NCBI RefSeq assembly: GCF_003339525.1
Contig: NZ_CP031124.1
Coordinates: 1,922,001 to 1,986,000 of the forward strand
Direction: 5' to 3'
Source of the DNA: Ephemeroptericola cinctiostellae
GTDB lineage: Bacteria; Pseudomonadota; Gammaproteobacteria; Burkholderiales; Burkholderiaceae
Length of the DNA: 64,000 nucleotides
How positions within the stretch are numbered: position 1 is the stretch's first letter; each line of letters begins with the position of its first letter. A model generated the notes under the pieces. The model made no database searches and was not told the DNA's origin. It saw nothing but the letters and a program-made list of their open reading frames with translations. This document shows, piece after piece, positions 8,777 to 18,038 of the stretch. A program made the translations under genes and the position numbers.

Positions 8777-8803
8777 ATAACCAGATATTGCGATTCTGGT
8801 TAT
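8777..8803. promoter_or_regulatory. Perfect 9-bp inverted repeat at the hpaA 5' end
   Basis: ATAACCAGA and TCTGGTTAT (8777-8785 and 8795-8803) are exact reverse complements with a 9-base spacer, immediately before the hpaA start codon. Arm centres are 18 bases apart. The position fits an operator or autoregulatory site, or a leader hairpin that hides the ribosome-binding region. No function is shown by sequence alone. Confidence 0.5.
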
Positions 8804-8859
8804 CAATATTTGGCAGATTTAGGTATTCGCCAAGAATGTGCAAGCCATCCTATCCAAAC

Positions 8860-8888
8860 GGATCATCTAATCCAATATTAGATGATCC
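8860..8888. repeat. 12-bp perfect inverted repeat between orn and hpaA
   Basis: The arms GGATCATCTAAT (8860-8871) and ATTAGATGATCC (8877-8888) pair perfectly around a 5-base loop. There is no T-run on either side. It lies about 70 bases downstream of the orn stop and 87 bases upstream of the hpaA start, so it may be an operator for hpaA or a 3'-end stem of orn mRNA. Confidence 0.5.
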
Positions 8889-8957
8889 ACCCGATCTGCG
8901 AGTGAACGTCACTAAGCATCAAGGCAGTCAACGGCTTTCACATGCTTTTTTAATGGA

Positions 8958-9548
8958 TCAACCCGCATGATGCACTGTTTTGACAAATAAAAACTCTCGA
9001 TAATGTTTCAATTCATCAATTGACTCATACACATCTGCCAAAGCCGTATGCTTGGTTGCTTTTTTGAAACCATCATACACTTTGGGTTGCCAACGACGTG
9101 CCAGCTCTTTGAGTGTGGACACATCCAAATTGCGGTAATGGAAGTATTTTTCAAGTTCGGGCATGTGTTGAGCCATGAATCGACGGTCTTGGCAAATTGA
9201 ATTGCCACACATGGGGGATTTATTCGGGCCAATGTATGTTTTTAGAAAATCCAGCATGTGCGCTGCAACATCCTGCTCACTTAAAGTCGATGCACGCACT
9301 TTCTCAGTTAAACCTGAACGGCCATGCGTACTGGTGTTCCATGCATCCATCCCGGCCAACACCTCATCTGACTGGTGAACCACCAGCACAGGTGCTTCAG
9401 CGATGGTGTTCAAATGGGCATCGGTCACCACAATCGCGAGTTCCAAGACCTTATCCGTCAATGGATTCAACCCCGTCATTTCCATGTCGAGCCAAATTAA
9501 GCGATTATCGTCACGGGGCACTTTGTTTTGTGTGGTGTTTTCTGTCAT
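8958..9548 (-). CDS. orn: Oligoribonuclease
   Basis: From the ATG at 9548 the product is 196 residues, slightly longer than E. coli Orn (181) because of about 14 extra N-terminal residues. It shows the DEDDh exonuclease motifs: [13 protein letters not shown] at residues about 18-30, the central [11 protein letters not shown], and the C-terminal [14 protein letters not shown] with the catalytic histidine and aspartate. Orn degrades 2-5 nucleotide RNAs, including pGpG from cyclic-di-GMP breakdown. It is divergent from the M48 protease with only 37 bases between the starts, so their promoters overlap. Upstream in-frame starts at 9563 and 9614 exist but have no better ribosome-binding site. Confidence 0.93.
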   Translation of the reverse strand: MTENTTQNKVPRDDNRLIWLDMEMTGLNPLTDKVLELAIVVTDAHLNTIAEAPVLVVHQSDEVLAGMDAWNTSTHGRSGLTEKVRASTLSEQDVAAHMLDFLKTYIGPNKSPMCGNSICQDRRFMAQHMPELEKYFHYRNLDVSTLKELARRWQPKVYDGFKKATKHTALADVYESIDELKHYREFLFVKTVHHAG

Positions 9549-9585
9549 AATGCAATCTTTCATAATCCGAAAAATGGAATGTCTA

Positions 9586-10917
9586 ATGGTTGAGTTTTGG
9601 GGCAAGTTGTTCAACAGTCCGAATCAAATGTTCACAGCGTTGTTCATCTGCGCGTGTTTTTCTTATTTTACCGTAAAGTGGTGGCTGTCCTTGCGCCAAA
9701 TGCGGCATATCGCGCGCCATCGTGCCGTTGTGCCCACGCCTTTTGACACCCAAATCACCCTTGAGCAACACCAGTATGCCGCTGATTATGCACTCGCACG
9801 CCATCGCTTTGGACGCGTCAGCTTAATCGTATCGATGGCTGTGTTGTTGTTTTGGACGCTCGGCGGCGGTCTGGGGATGTTGGCGAATTGGGTGTTGGCT
9901 CATGTCACAGCCCATCCTTTGCATTTCGGCGTGATGCTCATGGTCATTTTCAGCCTCATCGGCGGTGCACTTGAACTGCCTTTGGCTTATATTTCTCAGT
10001 TTAAAATCGAAGCTGCATTTGGTTTTAATCGCATGACCTTGAAGTTGTGGCTGTTGGACATGATTAAAAATAGCTTGCTGTCAGCCTCCATTGGCATCCC
10101 CTTGCTGTATGGCGTTTTCAAGTTCATTGAAATTGCACCGCACACGTGGTGGTTGTGGGCCTGGTGTTTATTCATTGGACTCAATTTGTTGATGTTATGG
10201 CTGTATCCAACAGTGATTGCACCGTGGTTCAATACATTCACCCCACTTGAGAATGGTGAGTTAAAACATCGCCTTGATGCGTTGCTCACACGCTGTGGTT
10301 TTAAGAGCAATGGCATGTTCATCATGGACGGTTCTCGTCGCTCCGCGCATGGCAATGCCTATTTCACTGGTTTTGGTGCAAATAAACGCATCGTGTTTTT
10401 TGACACATTGCTTAAGCAATTGAGTGAATCACAAATTGAAGCGGTGTTGGCACATGAATTGGGACATTTCCACCATAAACACATCTTCAAACGCATGGCT
10501 TTGATGCTGCCGTTGAGCTTGGCTCTGTTTGCGTTGCTCGGCTATGTGTCAGGTCAATTGTGGTTTTATGAGGCGCTGGGATTAAACCATGCCGTCGATG
10601 TTTTAAGTGCATTGTCCACGCAACCCACTCAATTGTTTGCAGTTGGATTGATTCTGTTCAGTTTGGTGTTGCCCGTGTTTGCTTTCATTTTTTCACCCAT
10701 CGCTTCCAACGGTTCACGCAAAGATGAATTTCAAGCCGATGCGTTTGCAGTTAAAAACAGCAGTGGTCAAGACCTCATCAACGCTCTGGTGTCCATGTAT
10801 CAAGAAAACTCCAGCTTTGTCGGCACCGATGCACTGTACTCGTTGTTCTATGATTCACATCCACCCGCACTGATTCGCGTGGCTCGAATCCAAGCGTTAT
10901 TGCGAGGTGCCGCATGA
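9586..10917 (+). CDS. M48-family membrane zinc endopeptidase (Ste24/CAAX protease-like)
   Basis: The start at 9586 gives 443 residues; longer in-frame starts would run into orn on the other strand. A weak GGA lies upstream. The protein has N-terminal CAAX-protease-type membrane helices (residues about 10-210), the zinc motif [13 protein letters not shown] near residue 290 and the third ligand region [13 protein letters not shown] near residue 385. Ste24-type proteases sit in the inner membrane and cleave near membrane-embedded termini or damaged membrane proteins. Its stop overlaps the rsgA start by four bases (ATGA), showing translational coupling. Confidence 0.9.
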   Translation: MVEFWGKLFNSPNQMFTALFICACFSYFTVKWWLSLRQMRHIARHRAVVPTPFDTQITLEQHQYAADYALARHRFGRVSLIVSMAVLLFWTLGGGLGMLANWVLAHVTAHPLHFGVMLMVIFSLIGGALELPLAYISQFKIEAAFGFNRMTLKLWLLDMIKNSLLSASIGIPLLYGVFKFIEIAPHTWWLWAWCLFIGLNLLMLWLYPTVIAPWFNTFTPLENGELKHRLDALLTRCGFKSNGMFIMDGSRRSAHGNAYFTGFGANKRIVFFDTLLKQLSESQIEAVLAHELGHFHHKHIFKRMALMLPLSLALFALLGYVSGQLWFYEALGLNHAVDVLSALSTQPTQLFAVGLILFSLVLPVFAFIFSPIASNGSRKDEFQADAFAVKNSSGQDLINALVSMYQENSSFVGTDALYSLFYDSHPPALIRVARIQALLRGAA

Positions 10918-11843
10918 GCACCACCGTCCTTCGCATCGTCGCCAGCTACGGTCATCAGTTTCTTGGTTTACCCTTGGATAAACGCACCGACACCGATGCA
11001 ACGGCTTACATTCAACTGGTCACACGCGGCAAAAAACAAGGCTATGCGGTGGGTGATTGGGTCAATGTGACCTTGACTTCAGATAATCAAGGGGCCATTG
11101 AATCCATCAACACCCGCGAGAATCATTTTTACCGTTCAGAATTCAATAAGCAAAAAAACCTCGCGGCCAACATCGATCAAGTCGCCATCGTCTGTGCCAC
11201 TGAACCTGCGTTTTCAGAAGAGTTACTCGGTCGCGCATTGATTTGCGCCGAGGTCGCCGAAATTGACGTGTTGATTATTTTGAATAAAATCGACGTGCTC
11301 GATAAACTCGATGCCGCCCGTGAAACGTTATCACTCTATCCAAAGCTCGGCTACCCGCTGATTGAAGTCGCGGCAAAAAACACCGAATCACTCAAGGCCG
11401 AATTGATTCCACGCCTCGCGGGCAAAACCACCCTGCTCATGGGACAAAGCGGCATGGGCAAATCATCACTGATCAACGCGCTGATTCCTGACGTGCAACT
11501 CAAAACCCGTGAAATATCCAGTGTGCTCAACAGCGGCAAACACACGACCACTTTCACCCGTTTGTTTGATTGCAGTTTCGATGGCGAAGCCGCACAGATC
11601 ATCGACTCTCCTGGTTTTGAGCAGTTCGGCATGGCACAGTTTTCCCATTCGCAAGTCCAACACGCAATGCCCGAATTTGTGCCCCACCTTGGCAAATGCC
11701 GCTTCAACAACTGCGCCCATATCCGAGAACCACAATGTGCCATACTTGAAGCCATCGAAGCGGGCACGATCACCGAAAACCGTTATCACTTTTATTTACG
11801 CCTCGTTGAGCAACTCAACTATTACGACAACGCCCGTTACTGA
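10914..11843 (+). CDS. rsgA: Small-ribosomal-subunit biogenesis GTPase RsgA
   Basis: The 309-residue product has the circularly permuted GTPase order typical of RsgA: an OB-fold N-terminus, then NKID (G4) near residue 123, GQSGMGKSS (G1 P-loop) near 182, and DSPG (G3) near 227. A zinc-binding CRFNNCAHIREPQC motif follows near residue 262. RsgA binds the 30S subunit late in assembly and releases RbfA. It overlaps the M48 gene by four bases and has GAGG about six bases before the start. The pairing of orn, a protease and rsgA is common in betaproteobacteria. Confidence 0.95.
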   Translation: MSTTVLRIVASYGHQFLGLPLDKRTDTDATAYIQLVTRGKKQGYAVGDWVNVTLTSDNQGAIESINTRENHFYRSEFNKQKNLAANIDQVAIVCATEPAFSEELLGRALICAEVAEIDVLIILNKIDVLDKLDAARETLSLYPKLGYPLIEVAAKNTESLKAELIPRLAGKTTLLMGQSGMGKSSLINALIPDVQLKTREISSVLNSGKHTTTFTRLFDCSFDGEAAQIIDSPGFEQFGMAQFSHSQVQHAMPEFVPHLGKCRFNNCAHIREPQCAILEAIEAGTITENRYHFYLRLVEQLNYYDNARY

Positions 11844-11852
11844 CACACTGAC

Positions 11853-12680
11853 ATGACCCAAACAACCCCTTATCTTGACCAAGAACAAACCTCAACCCCC
11901 ATGTTGCGCCCCGCCATTCAAGTACTTGAGCGCGCCAACACGCTGCTCGATGTGCTTGCTCGACACAACCAACCGATGAGCCTCAAGTCACTCGCAGAAC
12001 AAACGGGATTGCACATTTCCACAGCACACCGCATCCTGAATGACCTCGTGCTTGCCCGCATGATCGACCGCCCCACTTCAGGTCATTATCAACTCGGCAT
12101 GCGCTTGCTTGAACTCGGCAACCTCGTCAAAGCACGGCTCAATGTCCGCGATGTTGCCCTTCCAATCATGAAAACCTTGCACCAGCAAACGCGGCAAACC
12201 ATTAACTTATCGATGCGCCAAAACGATGAAATCATTTACATTGAGCGGGCTTTTTCCGAACGCTCAGGCATGCAAGTGGTGCGCGCCATTGGGGGTCGTG
12301 CGCCTTTGCATTTGACTTCGGTCGGCAAATTGTTCCTCGCACAAGACGATAAAACGGCCTTGCTGTCCTACGCGACGCGCACCCAACTCAAGGGCCAAAC
12401 AAAAAACAGCATCACCACACTTGAAAAACTGCATAAAGAACTCGACTGGGTGCGTTTACATCACGTTGCACGCGATCGTGAAGAACTCGAACTGGGCGTG
12501 TCCTGTATGGCTGCCGGCATTTATGATGACAACCATCAGCTGGTGGCGGGTCTCTCTATCTCCGCCCCCGCCGAGCGGGTACAAGAAGTCTGGGTCAAAC
12601 TCTTGCAAGACGCCGCATTTAAAATCTCGCATGCCATGGGTTACTCGACCAAAACCAGTCATGCTCACATGACCGACTGA
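11853..12680 (+). CDS. IclR-family transcriptional regulator
   Basis: The 275-residue product has an N-terminal winged helix-turn-helix (PMSLKSLAEQTGLHISTAHR, residues about 43-62, followed by ILNDL) and an IclR effector domain with GMRLLELG and the C-terminal ELELGVSCMAAGIYD segment. The start lies nine bases after the rsgA stop and no strong ribosome-binding site is visible. IclR proteins repress or activate nearby catabolic genes. The neighbours rsgA and the EEP hydrolase are not obvious targets, so the regulon cannot be assigned. Confidence 0.9.
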   Translation: MTQTTPYLDQEQTSTPMLRPAIQVLERANTLLDVLARHNQPMSLKSLAEQTGLHISTAHRILNDLVLARMIDRPTSGHYQLGMRLLELGNLVKARLNVRDVALPIMKTLHQQTRQTINLSMRQNDEIIYIERAFSERSGMQVVRAIGGRAPLHLTSVGKLFLAQDDKTALLSYATRTQLKGQTKNSITTLEKLHKELDWVRLHHVARDREELELGVSCMAAGIYDDNHQLVAGLSISAPAERVQEVWVKLLQDAAFKISHAMGYSTKTSHAHMTD

Positions 12681-12786
12681 CCCTCCCTTTAAAAACCACA
12701 AAAGAAATCACCATAAAAGGCATAAAAGTCATCCTCCATGCACGGAAAAGCTTACAATCAAACCATGCAACCCATTGGAGACCGTT

Positions 12787-13803
12787 ATGCCCAATTTATT
12801 TCAAAACGTCGATGCGTATGACATCGGCATTAAAATCGGCACTTTCAACCTGCGTAACTTTGCCAAAGTAGGTTTTCAGTTTTACGACAATCAAGACCCA
12901 TATACCCAGCAAGAATACGACGACAAAATCGCATGGACAGCCGCGCAAATTGACAAAATAAATGCCGACATCATCGTCTTTCAAGAGGTTTTCCATCTTG
13001 AAGCCCTGACCGATGCGGTTAAAGCCAGCCACACCATGCGCAATGCCAAAATCATCGGCCGCGATGCGGTGGCCATGCCACCCAAAAACAGCCTCGTCCC
13101 ACAAGTCGCCATCGTCACCCGCCTGCCGCTCATGGATGAACCCAACTGGGTCATTAACTACGGCAAAGGTTTCAGTGTCACGCCACCGGGTTATGATGAA
13201 GCCCTTTCGCAAATCACCCGCGCCATTCTGCACGTTGCTGTCAAGTTGCCAAATAATATCAAGCTGCATGTTCTTGGTCTGCATTTGAAGTCAAAACGTC
13301 CCGATTATCTGCACAATGAAGATGAATCCAATCCAGACCACCTCGCGCTTGCCACCTACCGCTCACTCGTTCGACGAGGTGCAGACGCCATCGGCATTCG
13401 TCAATATTTGAATGGTTTGTTACAAAAAAATCAAGAACCGTGCATTGTCACAGGCGATTACAACGACCATGCCTATGCCGTCACCACACAAATGATCGCA
13501 GGCACAGGGCGTTTTGGCAAAAGTTTCTATGACTTTCAATTGTTTGATGCCATGCGCATCCAGACCAAAAATGACCCGCAACGCTATGTTGCTTACACCC
13601 ACATCCACGAAGGTGCACTTGAAGTCCTCGACCATGTCTTTGTTTCCGAGGAGTTCCACCCCGAATCGCGTCACCAAATCGCCGTGGTACGGGAGGTGTA
13701 CAGTTTAAACGATCACTTGCACCAACGCTCCCCCGAGGTGTCGGATCATGGACAAACAGTCGCACAGTTTCTATTCAAACGCGGTGCACAATCAACAACA
13801 TAA
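12787..13803 (+). CDS. Endonuclease/exonuclease/phosphatase (EEP) superfamily hydrolase
   Basis: The ATG at 12787 has GGAG seven bases upstream; a TTG at 12775 would place the start on that site and is rejected. The 338-residue protein has the EEP pattern: KIGTFNLRNFAK near the N-terminus, the metal-binding glutamate in IIVFQEVFH near residue 67, GDYNDHA near residue 223 and the terminal VSDHGQTVA histidine. The fold covers DNases, phosphodiesterases and lipid phosphatases, so the substrate is open. There is no signal peptide. A terminator-like hairpin lies just downstream but is oriented for the opposite strand. Confidence 0.8.
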   Translation: MPNLFQNVDAYDIGIKIGTFNLRNFAKVGFQFYDNQDPYTQQEYDDKIAWTAAQIDKINADIIVFQEVFHLEALTDAVKASHTMRNAKIIGRDAVAMPPKNSLVPQVAIVTRLPLMDEPNWVINYGKGFSVTPPGYDEALSQITRAILHVAVKLPNNIKLHVLGLHLKSKRPDYLHNEDESNPDHLALATYRSLVRRGADAIGIRQYLNGLLQKNQEPCIVTGDYNDHAYAVTTQMIAGTGRFGKSFYDFQLFDAMRIQTKNDPQRYVAYTHIHEGALEVLDHVFVSEEFHPESRHQIAVVREVYSLNDHLHQRSPEVSDHGQTVAQFLFKRGAQSTT

Positions 13804-13817
13804 CTTGATATTTTAGT

Positions 13818-13856
13818 AAAAAAACACCTCAACATTTTGAAAAAAATATTGGGGTG
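13818..13856 (-). terminator. Intrinsic terminator after the GNAT gene
   Basis: On the minus strand CACCCCAA (13856-13849) pairs with TTGAGGTG (13832-13825) with one G-T pair, followed by seven Ts. It lies about 45 bases beyond the acetyltransferase stop. It also bounds the convergent EEP gene. Confidence 0.75.
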
Positions 13857-13900
13857 CAGCAATGCATTTTGTTCTGACAGTCTACTCTGACCGTCAATAT

Positions 13901-14347
13901 TCAGTTCTCTTTCACGTAACCACCGTCCAGAGCCCCCTGCTCATTTGAAAAAATAGCCATTGCAGTGGTCATGCTTTTGAATCCAAGTTTTTTATAAAAA
14001 CCTTCCTTACCTGGCACCGCATATAAAATAATCTTTTTATGACCAACGGACAATGCAACCAATTTCGCGACGATCGCCTGCCCAAGCCCTTGATTTTGAT
14101 GGCTGGGCAATATGGCCACATCACAAATGTACGAACAATCCATGCCGTCAGAAAGCGCACGCCCCACGCCAATGAGCCGTCCATTTTCATAAACAAAACA
14201 GCGAAATCGACTGTTCGTGAACACTGTTTTTAAATCTGCCGGTTTTTTATCACCCAATGGCGCCTCACGGTAAAGGGCCGACAGTTCATCCCAGTTCAGC
14301 GGTTCAATCACATCTGACCACACTTGAGTCACGTTATTTTCTCCCAT
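13901..14347 (-). CDS. GNAT-family N-acetyltransferase
   Basis: The 148-residue protein has the GNAT acetyl-CoA motif A (VAILPSHQNQGLGQAIV, residues about 76-92) and motif B (EGFYKKLGF near residue 118), plus the N-terminal LNWDELSALYREA segment typical of small YhbS/PhnO-like acetyltransferases. The substrate is unknown. No clear ribosome-binding site precedes the ATG. It is followed by an intrinsic terminator on its own strand, so it is probably monocistronic. Confidence 0.85.
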   Translation of the reverse strand: MGENNVTQVWSDVIEPLNWDELSALYREAPLGDKKPADLKTVFTNSRFRCFVYENGRLIGVGRALSDGMDCSYICDVAILPSHQNQGLGQAIVAKLVALSVGHKKIILYAVPGKEGFYKKLGFKSMTTAMAIFSNEQGALDGGYVKEN

Positions 14348-14481
14348 AAAATTGAATCAATGACACAATCAACTGATCGTACACATGATGCACATGGTGC
14401 ACCAGTAACACCACCCATGACGCCATGACGCTGGTACGCCGTTACTTCAAGCATGTTGATTGAGTTTAATGAAAAAGCCCA

Positions 14482-15054
14482 TCATCGATGAATACAGCCT
14501 TCAATATGGTCATTCACCAACCCCATGGCCTGCATGAAAGCATAACAGGTCGTTGGACCGACAAATTTCCACCCCCGTTTTTTCAATTCTTTTGACAGAA
14601 AAATTGAAGTGGGTGTACTCGCTGGAATCGTACTGCGATTGATTTGCTCAGGCCGTTCGCTTGCTGGCGGAAGGAATTGCCAAAAATATGCATCCAGTGA
14701 ACCAAACTCTTCAATCAAATCCAAAGCACGGCTGGCATTGTGGATGGTCGCTTCAATTTTGCCTCTGTGACGAATGATGCCCTCATCTTTCAGCAATCGT
14801 TCCACATCAGCTGCCGTAAAAGCCGCCACTTTTTTAATATTAAATTGTTGAAAAGCTTGGCGAAAACCTTCACGTCGTTTCAAAATGGTGTACCACGACA
14901 ACCCCGATTGAAAACCCTCAAGGCAAATTTTTTCAAACAAGCGCACATCGTCATGGACGGGTTTGCCCCATTCGCGGTCGTGGTAATTGACATAAAGTTC
15001 ATCTTCGCCGCACCAAAAGCAGCGTTGATTAATGAGGTCTGGTTTTGCAGTCAT
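14482..15054 (-). CDS. tag: DNA-3-methyladenine glycosylase I
   Basis: The 190-residue product matches Tag: CFWCGEDELYVNYHDREWG at residues about 12-30 with the zinc cysteine and histidine, LFEKICLEGFQSGLSW, and the C-terminal KFVGPTTCYAFMQAMG with the final zinc histidine and cysteine (NDHIEGCIHR). Tag removes 3-methyladenine from alkylated DNA. AGGG lies five bases before the ATG. It stands alone on its strand and diverges from the DUF3422 gene. Confidence 0.95.
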   Translation of the reverse strand: MTAKPDLINQRCFWCGEDELYVNYHDREWGKPVHDDVRLFEKICLEGFQSGLSWYTILKRREGFRQAFQQFNIKKVAAFTAADVERLLKDEGIIRHRGKIEATIHNASRALDLIEEFGSLDAYFWQFLPPASERPEQINRSTIPASTPTSIFLSKELKKRGWKFVGPTTCYAFMQAMGLVNDHIEGCIHR

Positions 15055-15383
15055 AGAAGCCCTGTATTGATTGATTCAATTGCCGTAGTATGCCGTAAAA
15101 ACCTGCCCATGTACACCAAACCAGATCAGCTATGAAGGCGGCAACTCAGTACAAACCAGCCCATCTTGTCATTGAATTTTGAATTAAAACTGGAGCAATC
15201 GTTCAGAGATTAAGTGTCATTTTTATTCGATATCAATAATTCAGAATCAACCGATTTCAGTCCATGCAACCATCCAATTAATTGATTTCGTTACGCCTCC
15301 CCAAACAAGATTGACCAAAGCCTTGCTTTCGGTTATCGTGTACCTCCCCTTCGTCGATCCACCTTTGACTAAAAAAGCCAAGT
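15055..15383. other. Divergent intergenic region tag / DUF3422
   Basis: About 330 bases separate the two divergent starts. It must hold both promoters. I see no convincing gene, RNA or strong inverted repeat in it. Confidence 0.5.
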
Positions 15384-16688
15384 ATGCCCATCAAGCCGCC
15401 CATGCAGTCCAATCTCTATCATGAAACACATGCCCGCCCTTATCTGACCGTGGGCACGCCCAGTGTGGTTGGTCATGTTTTATTTTGGAAAGGTGGCACG
15501 CACTCGAAGACGCTGTGGCATATCGCACAAAGTCTGATTGCCCAGTACTACCCTATTTTAACGGGTACAACAGCACCATTCTTTGAGTATGAATGCGCAT
15601 CTCATCGCTTGCGTTTTGAACAGCACACCGAGTTTGACACGTTGACCTTGACTCAACCTTTGCGCACCATCCACGGCATTGATCAGGTCAACCCACTGGA
15701 TTTACTTGATCCTACACAATTACAGGCGTGCAGCCAAGACCTCTTGGTCAAAACATTGGTTTATGTTGTGCCTGATGCCATTAGCAGTATCGGCATAGAC
15801 AGTGGCACTTTTGAGCATCCGCAACTGCAAGCGATCATGGATCCAAAATATGGCGCTTATGTATTGGAAAAACGCGCAGCGGTGTTCACCGATTTTGATT
15901 TAGACACCAAAGGTTTTTCACGTTTTGTCATTGCCAATCAATCCCTTAATGACAGTACAGTCGGTCGTGTGGTCACGCGTTTATTGGAAATTGAGAACTA
16001 CCGCATCATGGCGCTGATCCCGCTTGAAGCGGCACGCGCGGTCAGCCGCAGTTTGGCGGGCATGGATGCGCATTTGGCTCAATTATTGAACCAGCTCACG
16101 CAAACCAGCGATGAGCCTGTACAACGCGAGCTGCTGGCACAGCTGTTGGAGATCGCCAAGAACATCGAACACCATCGCAATCAATTGTCAGCGCGATTCA
16201 ATGCCAGCCAAGCGTACTATGATTTGGTGCAGTTTTCTTATGGCAAATTGTATGAGGAAAATTTTGGCACTTTGCAACGCCTGCAAACCTTCATTGAACG
16301 CCGCCTCGGCCCTGCGATTCGCACCTGTACATCCGTTAAACTGCGTTTGGAAGACATTTCACAGCGTGTGGATCGCATTGCCGAATTGTTGCAAACAGAA
16401 ATCAACTTGCAAATTCAAGTGCAAAACACCGCCATGCTTTCAGGCATGCACCAAAGCACGCGCATGCAGCTCAAAATGCAAAAAACAGTGGAAAGCATTT
16501 CGATCGTCGCACTGACCTATTATGCGCTGGGTGTGTTGGGTTATTTGTTCGCAGGCATCGTTCCCAGTGAGTACAAAACCATGGTGATGACGATTTTAGT
16601 GATTCCCGTTGCGGGACTGATTTGGCACATGCAACGTAAACTGATTCATCAATTACACGAATCAGATGACAAAGACACCCTATCATGA
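15384..16688 (+). CDS. DUF3422 family membrane-anchored protein
   Basis: The 434-residue product opens with LYHETHARPYLTV, the conserved HARP-containing segment that defines DUF3422. It has a long helical middle (residues about 215-360) and two closely spaced C-terminal membrane helices (IVALTYYALGVLGYLFAG and MVMTILVIPVAGLIW). The domain's role is unknown; it is widespread in proteobacteria and probably faces the cytoplasm from an inner-membrane anchor. The start could be 15384 or the in-frame ATG at 15402; neither has a strong ribosome-binding site. A perfect 17-bp terminator stem starts at the last base of its stop codon. Confidence 0.85.
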   Translation: MPIKPPMQSNLYHETHARPYLTVGTPSVVGHVLFWKGGTHSKTLWHIAQSLIAQYYPILTGTTAPFFEYECASHRLRFEQHTEFDTLTLTQPLRTIHGIDQVNPLDLLDPTQLQACSQDLLVKTLVYVVPDAISSIGIDSGTFEHPQLQAIMDPKYGAYVLEKRAAVFTDFDLDTKGFSRFVIANQSLNDSTVGRVVTRLLEIENYRIMALIPLEAARAVSRSLAGMDAHLAQLLNQLTQTSDEPVQRELLAQLLEIAKNIEHHRNQLSARFNASQAYYDLVQFSYGKLYEENFGTLQRLQTFIERRLGPAIRTCTSVKLRLEDISQRVDRIAELLQTEINLQIQVQNTAMLSGMHQSTRMQLKMQKTVESISIVALTYYALGVLGYLFAGIVPSEYKTMVMTILVIPVAGLIWHMQRKLIHQLHESDDKDTLS

Positions 16689-16727
16689 AAAAATGGGAAA
16701 AGTCTAAACTGACTTTTCCCATTTTTT
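16688..16727. terminator. Bidirectional intrinsic terminator after DUF3422 gene
   Basis: Two 17-base arms (16688-16704 and 16711-16727) pair perfectly around a 6-base loop, with an A-run on one side and a T-run on the other. It can end transcription from both the DUF3422 gene and the convergent cbpA-cbpM operon. Confidence 0.9.
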
Positions 16728-16776
16728 AACAGATGCGATGACGGTAAACGGCCAGTCGTGCGCGAATGTGCAATGG

Positions 16777-17070
16777 CTACTGCTGACTTTTTAGTCTTCT
16801 GATTTCCTGCTGTAAATCTGCAATCAAAGCTGAAATATCAAGGTCAATTTCCAAACGACGCTGCAACTGGCACAACTCCAAAGCACGCTGTAAATCCTGA
16901 TGCTGAAAACGCCATTCATTGGGGGCTTTTTGCATCATCGATGTGTGCAGCACACTCAACTCAACAGCTTGAGTCACCCATGTCAGACTCACACCGCAGG
17001 CTTGAGCCAGCTCAGTGGCATTCAGCGTATGCTCTTCATTGACGACCGTTACGGTTAAAGTATTTTTCAT
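16777..17070 (-). CDS. cbpM: Chaperone modulator CbpM
   Basis: The ATG at 17070 gives 97 residues, overlaps the cbpA stop by four bases (ATGA) and has AGGA upstream, so it is chosen over 17088. The product has a MerR-like helix-turn-helix (ATELAQACGVSLTWVTQAVE) followed by a short coiled coil ending LQQEIRRLKSQQ. CbpM binds the J-domain of CbpA and inhibits its co-chaperone and DNA-binding activities. The cbpA-cbpM order is the usual one. Confidence 0.88.
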   Translation of the reverse strand: MKNTLTVTVVNEEHTLNATELAQACGVSLTWVTQAVELSVLHTSMMQKAPNEWRFQHQDLQRALELCQLQRRLEIDLDISALIADLQQEIRRLKSQQ

Positions 17071-18038
17071 GATGCATGTCCTTTCCAATCGTGACGCGGA
17101 TCAAATGGAATCACTTCAGATAAGTGTCGATAAGCTTGTTTGGCCGCTTCAGAGAGAGCGGGAGGCAGAACAATTTCAAGAACCAAATACAGGTGTCCGT
17201 GTGTTTTGCCTTGCAAACCATAATCACGCAACCTCAACTTCATGCCCGCACGTGAATTGGGCGGCACGCTGACCGAAACATTTTTACCATTTGGTGTTGG
17301 AATTTCGATACTGGCACCCAAAGCCGCTTCGGTGGGTGTCACGGGTAGATTCATATACAGATCACTGCCTTCAACTCGATAACGCTCGTGCGGTGCAATG
17401 CGGATTTCCAAATACAGATCACCCGCTGTTGCGCCGCCATAACCAGGAGAACCCTGTCCAGACAGACGAATGTATTGACCCGGTTGCACGCCCATAGGAA
17501 TTTTGACATTCAGGGTGCGGTTTTCAAAAGTGAGTTGACCTTGCTCATCATGCTTTAAAGCACGCAATACAATTTCTTTTTCAGCTCCTTTGAGTGACTC
17601 TTCAATTGAAACTTCAATCGCAGCATGTTGATCCTCACCACGAACCTGTTGATTTCGTTGGTTTCTTTGTTGCTGTTGCGCCTGACCGAACAGCGAAGAA
17701 AAAAATTCACTGAACTCGGCATGGTCGGCTGAATGGCCATCCGATGAACGATGAAACTCAAAACCCTCATCCCAATTGGGCGGCGCTTGGAAACCTTCAT
17801 TGGAATAACTGCCACGGCTGGCAATTTGATCAAGCATGGCATTGTACTGCGCCCGTTTTTCCTCATCCCGCAGCACATCATTGGCCTCATTAATCTCCCT
17901 CATGCGCTCTTGAGCGTCCGCTTCTTTGCTGACATCGGGATGGTATTTACGAGCAAGTTTACGATAGGCTTGACGAATTTCATCTTGCGAAGCACTCCGC
18001 TCAAGACCAAGCGACTTGTAATAATCTTTAAATTCCAT
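17067..18038 (-). CDS. cbpA: DnaJ-class co-chaperone CbpA (curved DNA-binding protein)
   Basis: The start at 18038 gives 323 residues beginning MEFKDYYKSLGLERSASQDE. The J-domain carries the HPD motif (KYHPDVSKEA, residues about 34-43), followed by a linker rich in Gln/Asn/Arg (around residue 120) and two C-terminal beta-barrel substrate domains with GDLYLEIRI and GLQGKTHGHLYLVLEI. There is no zinc-finger domain, which separates CbpA from DnaJ. It stimulates DnaK and can bind curved DNA. It is coupled to cbpM and has GGGG before the start. Confidence 0.93.
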   Translation of the reverse strand: MEFKDYYKSLGLERSASQDEIRQAYRKLARKYHPDVSKEADAQERMREINEANDVLRDEEKRAQYNAMLDQIASRGSYSNEGFQAPPNWDEGFEFHRSSDGHSADHAEFSEFFSSLFGQAQQQQRNQRNQQVRGEDQHAAIEVSIEESLKGAEKEIVLRALKHDEQGQLTFENRTLNVKIPMGVQPGQYIRLSGQGSPGYGGATAGDLYLEIRIAPHERYRVEGSDLYMNLPVTPTEAALGASIEIPTPNGKNVSVSVPPNSRAGMKLRLRDYGLQGKTHGHLYLVLEIVLPPALSEAAKQAYRHLSEVIPFDPRHDWKGHAS

